Shown: positions 32,840 to 44,824 of the stretch, in pieces
How positions within the stretch are numbered: position 1 is the stretch's first letter
How the letters are laid out: every line of letters begins with the position of its first letter
DNA from: Kryptolebias marmoratus
Lineage: Eukaryota > Chordata > Actinopteri > Cyprinodontiformes > Rivulidae
Assembly (NCBI RefSeq): GCF_001649575.2
Contig: NC_051445.1
Coordinates: 25,851,431-25,915,430, forward strand
Reading direction: 5' to 3'
DNA: 64,000 nucleotides
Program-made: the position numbers and the translations under genes
Notes under the pieces: model-generated
Databases searched by the model: none
What the model was told of the DNA's origin: nothing
The model's input: only the letters and a program-made list of their open reading frames with translations

Positions 32840-34490
32840 GTTTATCTTCCCCAAACCAAGAAAATATACTGTGAAAAAAAAGTACTGTCACAGTGAAAAC
32901 ATGACTTGTATTCCATCAGACTACATAGTAATGAATAAATCATCAAAATATAATTTTCCTTGATCACCTGGTGAGGACTTGTTCTCTCTCTACTAAACTC
33001 ACAAAATGTGTTGAAGACTCAAAACAGATGTCCAAGTAAAATATCTCACTTTAAAAGTTAGAGCTAGAGAACACAAAAAAAGTGAGTAACTAAGAAAAAG
33101 GGGTTGTCTATTTGCTCAAACACAAAGTTTAATTTTACTTTATTACTTTTTCATGTTTTGCCATGAGACCACGCAGAATCATGAGCTCATCAGACTATAA
33201 AACAATTTATTTTTCAGGGGTTTTAAACAGCTACACACACTGTTAATGCACAATGAATGTGTCAAAGAGTAAAACACCATATTGAATTTTATTTCTATGA
33301 ATGGACATTTCCACCGAACTATGGTTGGTGTTTCGACAGTACTGTTACTCACAGGACTCAATAATCTTCCCTCAAATTACACAAAGAATTACTTTTCAAA
33401 CACATTCTGCAGCTACTTTTCTCCTAATTAAGCCTTCCTCTGGTCATTATCCCCTTTTTGATGAGGTGAGCACACAGACACGCAGAAACCTGATATGGAT
33501 TTTGAGAGCTTTTTTGAAGATGTCTTTTTCTATTCATGCACTCGTAATGTGTGAAAGCCTGGTCTTTGCTTCATTAATGCATGCAACCTGTCCACACCAT
33601 GATAATACAACCACTTAAGACACAGAATATAGAACGACACAAGCATATTTTTTCCTTCCTCCTCTTTATTTTCCCCGATAGTAAAATCACAAAAAAAAAT
33701 TGTTTTGTGCTTTTCAGAGAAATGCTAAATGGATCTCTAATTATAATGACTGCTCTGAAAAGGTTGAGCCATAACTAGAAAACAGCCCTGGAGAACAGGC
33801 CATCTCCTGCTGGAGTGGCTGGAGTGGAGGAGAGAGGGNGGGGGGGGGGTCTGTGAGGCAGCTGAAATCTGCCATCCAAACGACAATTTGAAAAATATAA
33901 AATATCCATTTTACCCCTTTTTGCCAGTCTTTTTGTTGCTTTGTTCGGGAGAAAACAAGTTGCTTGTTCAAAATCACAGACATAAACTGAGGAGGGAGGA
34001 AAACAATAACTATGATAAATGAAAAGAGATTCAACATTTTGTGCATCTGTGTTTTTTTAATGCAAAACTCAAATTAGAAATCTGCAAAAGAAATACAACA
34101 GTCAACAGAGGTTCTTTGCATTGTTTTAGGAATAAATAAAGGTCTAAATTAAAGTTTGTCTCCCCAATAATTTCCTATACAGCAAGCAAAATTAACTTAA
34201 CTTAAAAGCTCTCTAGTGGAGGAGAGAGATGGAGGAAAGACTGGTAATTGCTGCAGAAAATTAAGAATTGCTTTTAGATCAGTTAGGAAGCTTTTTTCAG
34301 CTTGTTTCCCTCCCGTATTATATTTACATGGTTTTATTTCAGCAGCTAAATTAACATATGGTAACTGCATCCACTCCACTCTTTTCATTATGAAACTAAT
34401 AGATTTCAATCTACTGGGTTTTTATTTTGCATTTATTTTACTCAGGTCCATCATAACAAAACACACACAAGTTTGTATTTCTATCTTTAT
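32840..34490. other. Unassigned AT-rich sequence
   Basis: Frames of 60-105 codons on both strands lack motifs. A G-run with one N (33836-33850) is the only simple feature. Nothing supports an exon. Confidence 0.3.
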
Positions 34491-34695
34491 TAGGACACTG
34501 TATTGACTTTATTTCTGTAGCCTAACTCTAAACTTTACTCTAAACCTAATCATTACAAGTGCAGACCTAATCCCTACCAAAACTAAATTCACACCTTAGC
34601 CCCAAACCCCTCACCTGAAAATGACGTTCCACCGTATTAGGACCAGGTTTTGGTAACCCTAACCCAGAGGGACTATCAGTCCTGACATGGTTGGG
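34490..34695. repeat. Dispersed repeat with degenerate CCTAA motifs
   Basis: TTAGGACACTGTATTGACTT, then GCCTAACTCTAAAC, CTAAACCTAATCATTACAAG, TGACGTTCCACCGTATTAGG and GGTAACCCTAACCC. This resembles an interspersed teleost repeat carrying telomere-like CCTAA words. The words are irregular and not a true telomeric array. Confidence 0.45.
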
Positions 34696-35039
34696 TATTA
34701 TAGTAGAAAAGGTAACAAAATCAAGCACATTGCCACACACACACACACACTGCACTGTCTGTCTGTGCCGTATGATACTCATCCTTCTCTCTTCTCTGTC
34801 TCTTTTCGAAACATCACAATGGTGTTGCGAGCAAAAGGAGAAAACTGCTTCCTCAAGCACACTCTCCGTTCCTTTTTTTTTTTTTGTCTTCAACAAAGCC
34901 CGTTTATTAATCCAAAGGAGGATGAGAAGAGAAGGGAAGAGGCAGAAGAAAAAAAAAGTGGGGAGAAGAAAAGAAGTGAGAGAGAGCACAAAGGCAAGTC
35001 AAAGCAGTTTTGAATTTCATCTCATTTTTCTTTGAGAAC

Positions 35040-35680
35040 TGAGGGGCGGAGAAAAAAAAAAAGGAAATCAATTATGGAGCACACCTGAATATTATTTCGA
35101 GCACCCAGCCACCCACTCGCTGCCTGTCCCCTAGAAAACCAAATTACTCAGCAAACTTATCGCTTGCTGTAGCAGGTCTGGTATTAAAGAAAACAATCAA
35201 GCAGGCTTGGATTAATCTCTGACGGGCGCCTTATCTTTAACTTGCACCTTTGTTATTTTCTGATGAGCTGCTCTTTTTACCCACCACATTGTACCATACC
35301 TCACTGCCCCCTTTCATTTTCTCTATGGGCCAAGGCAGAGGACCTTTCAGTTTATTAAAAAACCCTTTATTTGTGAAGAACAAAGAGGAGGCGAAGGCAA
35401 ACAATAAGGTCAGGCAATCTCTTTTCTGCCAGCAGTCGCTCACCTGTTATGTGGAGTGTTATCAGTGCTGGGGAGGGATTCGCTGTAGGTGAGAGAGATG
35501 GGCAGGAAGGCAGACTCTGCTGCTGCTGTTGCGAGGGGGAAAAAAAGGCTGATTGACATATATCAGCCTCCAGCCAAGGACCTTTTGGCTACTCTTCATA
35601 TCAAAGAAAAGAGGCCTTTGGCTGCTGTACACCTCTGCTTGACTGTTACACAAGAAGCAGTCACACTCAGAATTTTACAT
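35040..35680. promoter_or_regulatory. Candidate conserved non-coding cluster (SOX, PBX-like sites)
   Basis: A long repeat-free stretch of even composition. It has SOX-type words (CCTTTGTTAT near 35247; GAACAAAG near 35377), homeodomain words (GGATTAATCTC near 35208; CAAATTACTC near 35139) and CTGATTGACATATATCAG at 35549-35566, whose TGATTGACA fits PBX/MEIS-class sites and which is a near-palindrome. Short open frames on both strands are unlikely to be coding. Confidence 0.4.
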
Positions 35681-36409
35681 ACACACCCATGGAGCCTGTA
35701 TCTTTGCATACATAAACAAAGAAAGTACATTATTACATCAGCACATATGGATACCAGAGTTAACCTGTGTATGATGAAGGAGAACGAAGCAGAAATGCCT
35801 CACAGATTGCTCCTCATGATTTACTGCTGACCCTCACATCTCCCACCATTTGTCCTTGACAACCCAGGCAAAAAAACACCTGCCAGCTTGGACCCAGTTA
35901 CACATCTGAGACATGGTGCTGCGTCAGGATAACAGACATGTATTGATGTTAGTGATTAAACACAGACATCCAAAATTCTCATGTGTGTATAACAAAGAGA
36001 CTGGAATGTGATGGCGTGGAATGACAACCATGAACTGTATGATCTTTCTACTTTGTGCTGTGATTCAAAACAGAATTATAAGTTAAATAAAATGCAAAAT
36101 TGCCATAGGATGGAAAACAACAAATAAAAACAAGATCTCAGATTCTTCAAACAGCACTACATCAAGAATTGTTCATCAATACTTGATCAAAACAGATGAG
36201 CACTTCTTCATTTAATCCCCACAGTGAGAAATCATATTCACAGATACCTAATAAAAATCTCATGTCAACCTTCTTCTGACTTTCCTGGGCTCAGCAGGTT
36301 GTGGGATGAACCATCACACAGTAGAAATGTAGATTGTGGTTAGATGAGTTAAGATGAATGAATTAAATGTAATTAAACCTTTACCACATCAGCTGATTTT
36401 AAAGTGTGT
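35681..36409. other. Unassigned sequence
   Basis: No gene or repeat recognised. Confidence 0.3.
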
Positions 36410-36414
36410 TTCAT

Positions 36415-36939
36415 TGTCACGATCGGTGGAGATGACGGAGACAAACCCGGTGTGCAGACTCATCTTAAAGAAAACTAATTTATTTAACTAAAGAACTAAC
36501 CAAAACAAAAGCTGACGGGGCAGCAAACAAATAGAAACATAACTAAATCAAAACTAAGTAGAAATTGAACATAACAAGCGCAGGAACAGGAACAGAACCA
36601 GGAACCAGGAACAAGACAGAAACATGTAACAAACAACAGACTAACAGCAAACAAACATCAAACAATGGACCAGTGAGGTATGGGAAGAATGACCGGGCTT
36701 TTAAGACTGGCGATAATGAGGTCAGTGGGAACAGGTGGATTGATTACTGAGTCGGGACAGGTGAAGATGGGCGTGGCTGACAGAGAAGTGAATGACTGAG
36801 GGAGAGTGAAAATGAACATGAACATGAGACAGAATGAAAAACAAATACAACCAAATAACACAAAAGAAACAACAAAAACCAAAGAACTAAAATCAAAATA
36901 AAACAAAAACAAAACCCAGAAAAAAGCCAAATCACCACA
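36415..36939 (-). mobile_element. Solo LTR, family L, 525 bp, inverted
   Basis: Bounded by a perfect 5-bp target duplication TTCAT (36410-36414 and 36940-36944). On the minus strand it starts TGTGGTGATTTGGC and ends CCGATCGTGACA. Shared with 26695-27177 are TAAATAAATTAGTTTT near the polyadenylation site and AGATGAGTCTGC just after it, plus the CACGCCCATC block. No flanking retroviral genes, so recombination between LTRs is inferred. Frames on both strands (for example 36658-36930) are by-products. Confidence 0.8.
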
Positions 36940-37039
36940 TTCATGTCTGAAACGCAGGAATGAAGATGTACTAATAAATGTAATGAAATTGACAAATTAT
37001 ATATATATATACATATATATGTTTAGCCTATTAATCAGT

Positions 37040-37350
37040 CTAATTTAGGGACCTCTTAGCCTCAACCAAGGTTGCTGGTGCCAATCTCAGGATTTAACAG
37101 GTAAGAGAGGGGATTACACTGTTTGAAGGTCACCAGTCCATTGTAGGGGAAATATATGAAAACAGATGCAAAAAAAAACAAACAACAACAACAAACAAAC
37201 AAAACAAAACATGCGCACATCTCGAGTCAACTTAGTATGATCAATTCATTTAATATGCATGTTTTTGGATTGAGGGAGAAAACCCACTCCTTCATGGGGA
37301 GAAGATGTAAACTCCTCCGCTGTTGTGAGAGAACAGTGCTAACCATTACA
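37040..37350 (-). repeat. SINE-like repeat, copy E
   Basis: Diverged copy: GCTGGTGCCAATCTCAGGAT, GTCACCAGTCCATTGTAGGG, TGCATGTTTTTGGATTGAGG GAG, GAAAACCCAC, and GAACAGTGCTAACCATTAC at the head. An A-rich expansion (CAAACAACAACAACAAACAA) interrupts it at 37175-37210. Confidence 0.6.
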
Positions 37351-37404
37351 ATACCATTCAGACCGTCTTTTGTGTATTTAAATGAAGTTCAAAGAAAATG
37401 AAAA

Positions 37405-38010
37405 ATTCCATTATGTCATCCGCTGCCAAAGGCGAAAAGGCAACATTATTTTTACTCACATTTGTGGGTTTGCTTGCCTATTGTGTTACCAAAAAATGTC
37501 ATAAACCACTCGACAGAGTTTAATGAAATTCAGTGGATGTACATCTAAGACAAATTAACTTTTGGAGTCACCCTGATTCAAGATAAATGCCATAGCTAAG
37601 CAAACTTAAAAATACAAAAATGACTATAACTCACTTTTACAGATGTTAAGCTAAAATTTATTTGATTGTGCGATGTCTGTTTTTTGCTATTAACTATTGG
37701 AATTAACTCTATCTGTATGTCTCTTTGCAAAATATATTATAAACTACTGGATGAAATAAAGTTTCAGAAAGTAATCACTGGGTGTACCTCTACAACTAAC
37801 TAATCTTTTCAGTTCTCGATGGCCAAATGACTCTATAACTCAGCCACTTTTACAGATATAGAGCTAACATTTGGTGTTTTAGTAGCTGAGACTGATCCCA
37901 CATGAGATTGCACACAATCTCATTTACAAAGTTTGAACAAAATGACTATAACTCTGTCCCTTTTCAACATAAGATCATCTTGTTTTAAACTCTGACATGA
38001 AAGGTGGTGG
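37405..38010 (+). repeat. CTCATGAACCACTGGA family, copy 3
   Basis: Begins CCGCTGCCAAAGGCGAAAAG. It then has CATAAACCACTCGACAGAG, GTGGATGTACATCTAAGAC, ACTTTTGGAGTCACCCTGAT, TATAACTCACTTTTACAG and a second partial unit (GGGTGTACCTCTACAAC; TTTTAGTAGCTGAGACTGAT). No coding frame. Confidence 0.7.
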
Positions 38011-39175
38011 GCAATATTAAAACTGTATTTTCTACATGGTTTTCACTTTTTCTAATTTAAGGTTTAGAACAGCTTAAAATAATATAATAATTTTTCTTCT
38101 CAATATCAATGCAGCAGAAAACAGACGAATGAAGTTCTGAACCTAAAATATCTCTGAAATGATGAAAAAACTAAAATAATTCTTACAAGGTTTTGCATAC
38201 CTTTCACTATGCAGCTAAGATGACTCAGGGAGCTTACATAAACACATAGCAGCACAATAAGCTTATGGCCAGCTCTAACACAGATCTGCTTCTTACCAGC
38301 AAGTTCCCAATAGATTCTTTGCCCAGAGCCAATCCCATTTGCTCCTTGATTTCTATTAAACTCTAACCGCCCCAATCTGCAGCAACATCAGCTGTGACAA
38401 GTGTTGCTGTTCACCTCTTCCTTGTTATCTTCTTTCTCCACATACAGTCCTCACTCCTTTTCTTCTTATCACACTTCCTTTTTCTGCTGTAGTCTTACAT
38501 GGAGAGAAAAAACAAACACACACACACAATCTGCATACTTAGTCAAGCGTGTGTAGATGATGTGCAAATTTAGAAGGCAAGAGTCATCGGACAAAAACAT
38601 AACTTGTTAATGAGGGGAAATAATGTCCAAGCTGAATGGAAGCGCACATGACAGTTTACAGGCTTCTGACAAACATTAGTTGTGAATCTGTAGACAGAAA
38701 AAGATTCTGAAAATAGGAAGGTGTGTTTTTATTCTTTCAGCACAGGTCGAACAATCAATGACGTGTGGGTCCCACATCATTAAAGCAGCAACAAGACATT
38801 TAAACATATTTATTTAGTCATAGATCACAATAGCAATATTCAATTTTATGTCAAAAGTTAAGAAATCTGTAAAAATGTGTACCAAATGTGTCCCATTTGT
38901 TAAATAAAACATAGAAAAAAGGCTGATTAAAATGTTTTCATTGTGGTCACTTTCAAAGCACAGTGTCTTCTGACTAACTCTCCTCTCATCATAATATAGA
39001 CAACGTCTGGGCTGTTAAAGTAAAGTAGAAATACCCCAATGTCTCTAGGTTTGTCTCCAGGCTGCTACCAGAACGTTTCTCGTCCTCTCCACCAACCTGC
39101 ACATGAAAGTCACTCTGTAACGGAAGCATGTTCCATCAGGTACATGCAGAAACTAACATGCATGAATAATCCACC
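38011..39175. other. Unassigned sequence
   Basis: AT-rich, no gene or clear repeat. Confidence 0.3.
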
Positions 39176-39179
39176 TGTT

Positions 39180-39560
39180 TTAATGGTTAAAGCATGAGCA
39201 CACCACTTTTAGAGTGAAGTCATAGTTAATTTTAAGGTGAGAAGGCAAAGGTTTCATCAACAGGTCCTCATACAGACAGGAGTACTCAGATGTGAAACTT
39301 TGACTTTGCTGCGAGCTCTCAGCAGACAACAACAGCCCTTGATGGAAAATATTATGATGCTTTTCTGCATGAAACAGCCAAGATTCTGCATAAGCTTTTT
39401 TTTCCATAAGCCCGTGGCAAGAAGACCAGACAAAATCCACTCTCCTCACTTTTTTGATGTACTTGGGAAAAATTTGGATGTTCCCTCCTCTCTCGGCTGT
39501 TTTGCCACGATAATCTGCTTCAATCTGCCATGTCATCACTCCATATATGTTAACCGCCCC
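39180..39560. promoter_or_regulatory. Candidate conserved non-coding block with overlapping open frames
   Basis: The plus strand has 157 open codons (39237-39710) and the minus strand 119 (39180-39539). The overlap and lack of any domain make protein coding unlikely. The sequence is unique, balanced in composition and holds words such as CATAGTTAATTTTAAGG and GCCACGATAATCTGCTTCAA. It is best regarded as candidate regulatory DNA, with a single-exon gene as the weaker alternative. Confidence 0.3.
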
Positions 39561-39710
39561 AGTGCAGGACCTCTTTCATACACCGCAGCCTTGACAGAGA
39601 AGTTCAACTTCAAATTTCTCATCTGCCTTGAAAAAACAGTGAAAAGACCTGATTGTGTTTTATTTATGTTATTATTGACAAAAGTTTTCGCTATTCTGTC
39701 ACCTTTCTGA

Positions 39711-41713
39711 CTTTCAGAAGAGGTTATCTGTGAATTTCGGAAAAAAAACTCTGACCAATGTACAGAAATATAAAAAACATGTTTCAGATTACATTTAGTT
39801 CATTTATGAGATTGAATGTTAAATAGATATAGTTAGATAAAGAACACACAGCACATTACATTGTTTCATTGTTTATTTAACATAAACTAATCTAAAGCAT
39901 GATAGACATCAGCAAAATCATTCACAAATAAACACTGTCTTCCAGGACCCCCAGCATGTTGACTCTGAGTCTGGGTAATGTTCAACGAAACTAAAAAACA
40001 AATCTGGAGATGCAGCTCCATAGTTAGCATTTTAATTGTTCAAGTTTGTGGCAGTATAATTAGAAAAACAAACTGAACAGGAAGGGTACTTCTTTGAGTA
40101 GCTTGTTAGAAAAAGGCCTCTTCTCTCTAAAGAGATTGTGGCAGTGCAGCTTTGGCTGTATCTGAACAAGCGGACGAGAAGAGAATGATGTTTGGCCATA
40201 AGCATAACAGAGAAATTCACAGAGAAACATTAAATATCAGCCCAAGAACAGCAAATAATTCCCCTTAATTAAAATGTCAAATGCAGCAACAGGGAGCCAA
40301 TGGTTTGGGCTTGTACATGCCACCTGTCAAACCAACCATCCACTCCTCTGGAGTAACTATTTGGTGTTCTTGAGACCCAGTGTAATGACCCAGTTGCAGT
40401 TCAGATTTCAACCTGAATAGAAGCTGCAGAGGCACCTTGATAAAAGTCCCTGAGACCATTTTTTGTCCTGGAAAAATGTTGGATGAATGGACTAATGATC
40501 AAATCTTGACTATTCCACAGTGCACACATGCAGTCCTCCCCTCTGTTTGTTGCTCAGTGAATGTCAGATGAAAAATGACATCCTTTACCCTGGTAATAAA
40601 AATCACCTCCGACTCTTTACTGTAACAGTCTATTCAACACAGACAACTTATGTTGAACATTTTTTTTAAAGCTTTACAGAAAAAGTTGTGCTCGTCAGAC
40701 TAACTAAAGCAGTTACAGCTACTAAAAACAGGATTCAGGGAAAAATGGAAGAAGACTTGCCTCAGTTCTGTGTGCACCATAACTAATGTTATATATATAT
40801 ATATATACATCTGTTAATTTGATTATTAGCTGTATTTAACCTCCTAAATCACAACAACTAAGAAAATACTGGGACTTTTCCTTTTCCTAGGTACATGTAG
40901 ACTTAAAAAAAACAAACAACAAAAAAACAACCTCTTTTTGTTTAGGCACACAGGAAAAAGGGAGATAAATACAGGGTTAAATCTTCTATTAATGTCCCCC
41001 TAGGTTACAAACATCTGTTAGATTTAGTTATTTATTTTTAAATTCATTTTCTTTTTTCAGTTTGCAGTCTGTTTGCATTACCTGTGCAACACATGGCACT
41101 TCTGGCAGAAATTACATTGAAACAGGTGAAGTTTTCCTTTGGTCACAAACATTTCTTTACCCAGCTCATAAACTATACATGCTAGCTTCCAAACAAAATA
41201 TAATAACAAAAACCTTTTTGCTTAATTGTAGGTCTCACTCATTTCATATCTTTAAAACTTCTTTTATAAAGAAATATCAAATACAGTCAGTTTTATTCTG
41301 AAATTGAAACCGAAGGGGAAAGGAAGTAAAGTAGAGAACCTTAATTAGGTTGCAAGATTTTCTTTTTGCAGAAACAAATCTTTAACAAGCAGTCTAGTAG
41401 CTCGTTAGCTTTGTTTTTTTACATTTTGATTTAAACTTGATTTTGTGCCACTCACTTAAAGCAGCATAAAACTCCCGAGCAGAACATCTGCATCTTTCCT
41501 ATCGAGCTTTAAAATGATTGATGTTTCATTTGTATTTCAGCCCTTTGAGCTTTTCTTCACATTAGACTCATAAAAAAGCTCACTAGCCATTTCTCCATTT
41601 AATTACAAGCTCTAACAAGGTTGAGTCAGGTCCTCTGGACGGGTTCTTCTTAGTTGAAACCTTTCATCATTTATTCAAGTCTTCTTCAGTCACCATTCTT
41701 GTGCACCTAAAAT
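39711..41713. other. Unassigned sequence
   Basis: Includes a TA repeat at 40789-40807. The part 40260-40470 is unique and of balanced composition. No exon or known repeat recognised. Confidence 0.3.
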
Positions 41714-41872
41714 CAATCCATCCATCCATCCATCCATCCATCCATCCATCCATCCATCCATCCATCCATCCATCCATCCATCCACTTTACCTGCTTCTCC
41801 ATTCCGGTCGCGGGGAGCTGCTGCCTATCCCCAGCAGTCACTGTGCGAGAGGCGGGGGACACCCTGGACAGG
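41714..41872 (-). repeat. SINE-like repeat, copy F, with expanded (ATCC)n tail
   Basis: A tail of about 17 ATCC units (41716-41784), then ACCTGCTTCTCCATTCCGGT, CGCGGGGAGCTG, CCCCAGCAGTCACTGTGCGA and GAGGCGGGGGACACCCTGGA. The head is missing, so the copy is 5' truncated on the minus strand. Confidence 0.85.
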
Positions 41873-41879
41873 TACCTCT

Positions 41880-42245
41880 CTTGTTTCCTTCTCCGTCTCT
41901 CTCTGTTTTTTTCCTCCTCTCATCATCCTCCCCAGCCGGGGCGTCATTGTGGCCCAGTGTGCGCATTGTTTGATGTTGTTCTAGAAGTAAATAGACGCCG
42001 CAAACACTTGACACAGTTGTTAAACACGGAGCCTCTAAATGTCTCATAACTCGACATCAAACGCTATGCTAATGTCTGTTGCATTAGTGATAGTGAGTGC
42101 GGCAGAGAGGAGGGAAACAAACACGGGCGACGCCGCTCGGTGCAGCACAACAGAACAACACATCACAATACAACACACCTCGTGCACCACGGAGCAAGAT
42201 AATGAATTCAGCAGAGTGGCGTGAAGAGGCCCTTTGTTCATGCTA
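41880..42245. promoter_or_regulatory. Candidate conserved non-coding block, CpG-containing
   Basis: Unique sequence, richer in CpG than its surroundings (GCGTCATTG, GACGCCGCAAAC, GGGCGACGCCGCTCGG). It has ATGCTAATGTCTGTTGCATTAG at 42065-42086, holding an octamer-like ATGCTAAT and TAAT cores. Short overlapping frames on both strands have no motif. Confidence 0.3.
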
Positions 42246-44467
42246 AGGGTGCAGCTCTTTGGATACAAGAGCTGTAAACTAGTGTCATCATTGATATGGA
42301 AGAGTTGCAACTCAGAGATGAGTTTTCTCTCTTAACCTTAAGTTTGAAAGAGCTGCCAGGAGTTGGTAGTAGGGTATTTATTCAGACAGAAGTACTTAAA
42401 TCATTGGCTCTACCTACAGTTTACTCGTCATGCATTGTGTATGCAGTCAGGCTGGTTAGTTTTTTGTCATCTCTTTAACAAAAAACATTTTTCAGTACCA
42501 GTTCTAACCCAGTTCCAGCCGTCAAAGATTTTATCTATTTGTTCTTTGCACAAATATCCACTCCTTTCAGGAAAGATTGTGCTTGTTGCGGCAAAGCAAC
42601 ATTTCATCCCTTTGTGGCAAGAAACCTAAAAAGATTCACATCACTGCTTTTTTTGTAGCAATAAATTTACCTGTCATGGAATTCCTATAAACGTAATGAA
42701 GTAAAACACTTTCTGTATCAAATGAGCAGCCATTGAAAAGGTCTTATAATTTTAACAACAGTTCCTGAAGAACATCTGTAAAGCTGCAGGACTTCCTCAC
42801 CCCCCCCCCCCTTTAGATAGGACAGAAAACTCAAATGTAGATATTTTCTCAGTTAAAAATCTTTTTATTTTTTATCAAAATTTTAATATTAGTAGTTTGA
42901 AGTATTCTAATGAATTATAATTGGTATCATTGACAATTATCTTTAAAAAGCACAACATATAGTAAAAATAGGTCTGTCTTTCTAATGTATTTTATAGTGC
43001 AATACTTTAGTCACTACCCCTTGAGACTTTGGGCCAGGGGGTTGGTCTTGGGGTGAAGTGAATACAAGGAAAGGTGATTTGGCCATATTACTGAAGGTTC
43101 AGTGCTGAAAACCAGAATTCATTTGTCCCGAATGTTCCTGCTTCTTACCTACAACCAAGAAACATCACAGTGATCAAAAATGGCTTGCAGAGATCAATAT
43201 ATCCACATTTTGATGTGAACCTGCTACATTCTAGAGCTTATAAACACAAACAAACAAAAACTAAACAAGGTTTATTTCATCTAAACCTTTAAATAAGTGC
43301 AACACACACATACACACTTATCCAGCTTTAAAGATCCAGTATGTACTATTAATGGACTAGTGATTAACCAATCAGTGTCATGGGTGGAACTAATAAGCTT
43401 CTTCCAGTCATCTCAACTCCAGATGAGATGGTAATAAAGTGAGTTATTTGGCTTACTTGCCTTTGTTTTTATATTCAAAGAGGAGGAAGGAGAATCTGGG
43501 ACTCCAGAGAAGTGGCAAGGTGGAGAGTGTGCAGGCATGTCAGGGGAGCTGTGGCTAAATCTTCATGGGAGAATGATCAGAAAGAAACCAGGGTGAGTTT
43601 CCTCTAAGTGAATCCAGGGCAGTAGGAAGCACGAGCACTGAGAGGAACTCTTCTGCTCATTTATTGTTGAACCAGAGATGAAACAAGGTGACAGTCCAGT
43701 CCTGCATCGTGGTGTGGTCTGAGCTGGTCTTTTTTTGGCTGAAGGCTGACATGTGTTTGACAACAATTCAGCTAGCTGGACAGAGGATGTAAGTTGGCAT
43801 CAGGAAGTTCAAAGTAGAGTAAGAGCCAGCCCACAGCTCCCACTAGAGGAGGAAAAAAATGTCCTTGAACAGGCAAGAGCCTCACAATCAGGCTACTGGG
43901 CTTTTGTAGCTCTAATGGAAATGGCGTATAAATCCAGTAGAAGTCCAGAGAGATTATAAGAGATTTATAAGAGCAATATATGCAGAGATTATAACACCAG
44001 ACCACCTCCTGTCTCAGTGCAGAGACCTTTGTATCAAACCAGTGGAGATAACAACTTTTAGTAAAAAACAAAACAAAAACAACAGAAAACCAACAACAAA
44101 TAATTAAGGGTTGAATCCACATTGGATTCTTCTGAATGACCCTCAAAATCCACAAGCCTTAAGGTTTGAGTAAACAGTAAAGTTGACCTCCATCTATTTA
44201 GTCCAATAAAATGTACTTTAAAGACAAATTCATATTGAAAATGTAGTCTTACTCTTGTCCCCTGCACCAACAATAAAAGCTACTATAGATGAGATAATAC
44301 CGCAAATCCATTCAGATTGGGTGTTGATCTGATCTATCCCACGGGCAGATCAGATCCAGATTCTACAGATCCAAAGAAAAAATAAAGGCCTAGCATTCTT
44401 AAAGGAAGGCCACCTTTCATGCCAGAGTTTAAGACCAAGATCATCATTATCCTGAAAAAGAAGAAAG

Positions 44468-44470
<3 letters not shown>
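42246..44470. other. Unassigned sequence
   Basis: Frames of 60-130 codons (for example 43772-44155 minus) show no recognisable domain or splice pairing. A C-run lies at 42800-42811. Confidence 0.3.

Positions 44471-44472
<2 letters not shown>

Positions 44473-44521
<49 letters not shown>
44473..44521. repeat. (AC)n microsatellite
   Basis: About 24 uninterrupted AC units. Confidence 0.97.
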
Positions 44522-44522
<1 letters not shown>

Positions 44523-44792
44523 GGGCAAAAACATTATTGCTCTGCCTTCACCTTTGGCTGCTGGTGATAAAGATTAAATATTAACTCAGTTCTAACAAAC
44601 TCCTTACTTAGTTACAGGAGTTTGAAGTGAGAATGCACCCCTGTGTTTTGCAATATATATTTTTGAAGATTAAACATTTTGTGCTTTGTATTCCACACTG
44701 TCCATCAAGCTCTGCTGACCCTGGTGTTTTCTTCTTTTTTGACTCGTATTCTCTCAGCGAGCTCCCACTGAGCTGTGTTTTTTCTGTGTGCT

Positions 44793-44824
44793 TTGTGTGT
44801 GTGTGTGTGTGTGCGTGTGTGTGT
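44793..44824. repeat. (GT)n microsatellite
   Basis: About 15 GT units with one GC interruption. Confidence 0.95.

Noticed and set aside
34510..34690. Interstitial telomere array
   Set aside because: CCTAA words are irregular and separated; they fit a dispersed repeat better than a TTAGGG array.
39237..39710. 157-codon plus-strand frame
   Set aside because: Overlaps a 119-codon frame on the opposite strand and has no domain. Kept only as a candidate regulatory block.
41701..41973. Protein with SIHP repeats
   Set aside because: Translation of the ATCC tail of a SINE-like repeat.
44334..44534. Poly-Cys/Val protein on minus strand
   Set aside because: Translation of an AC microsatellite.
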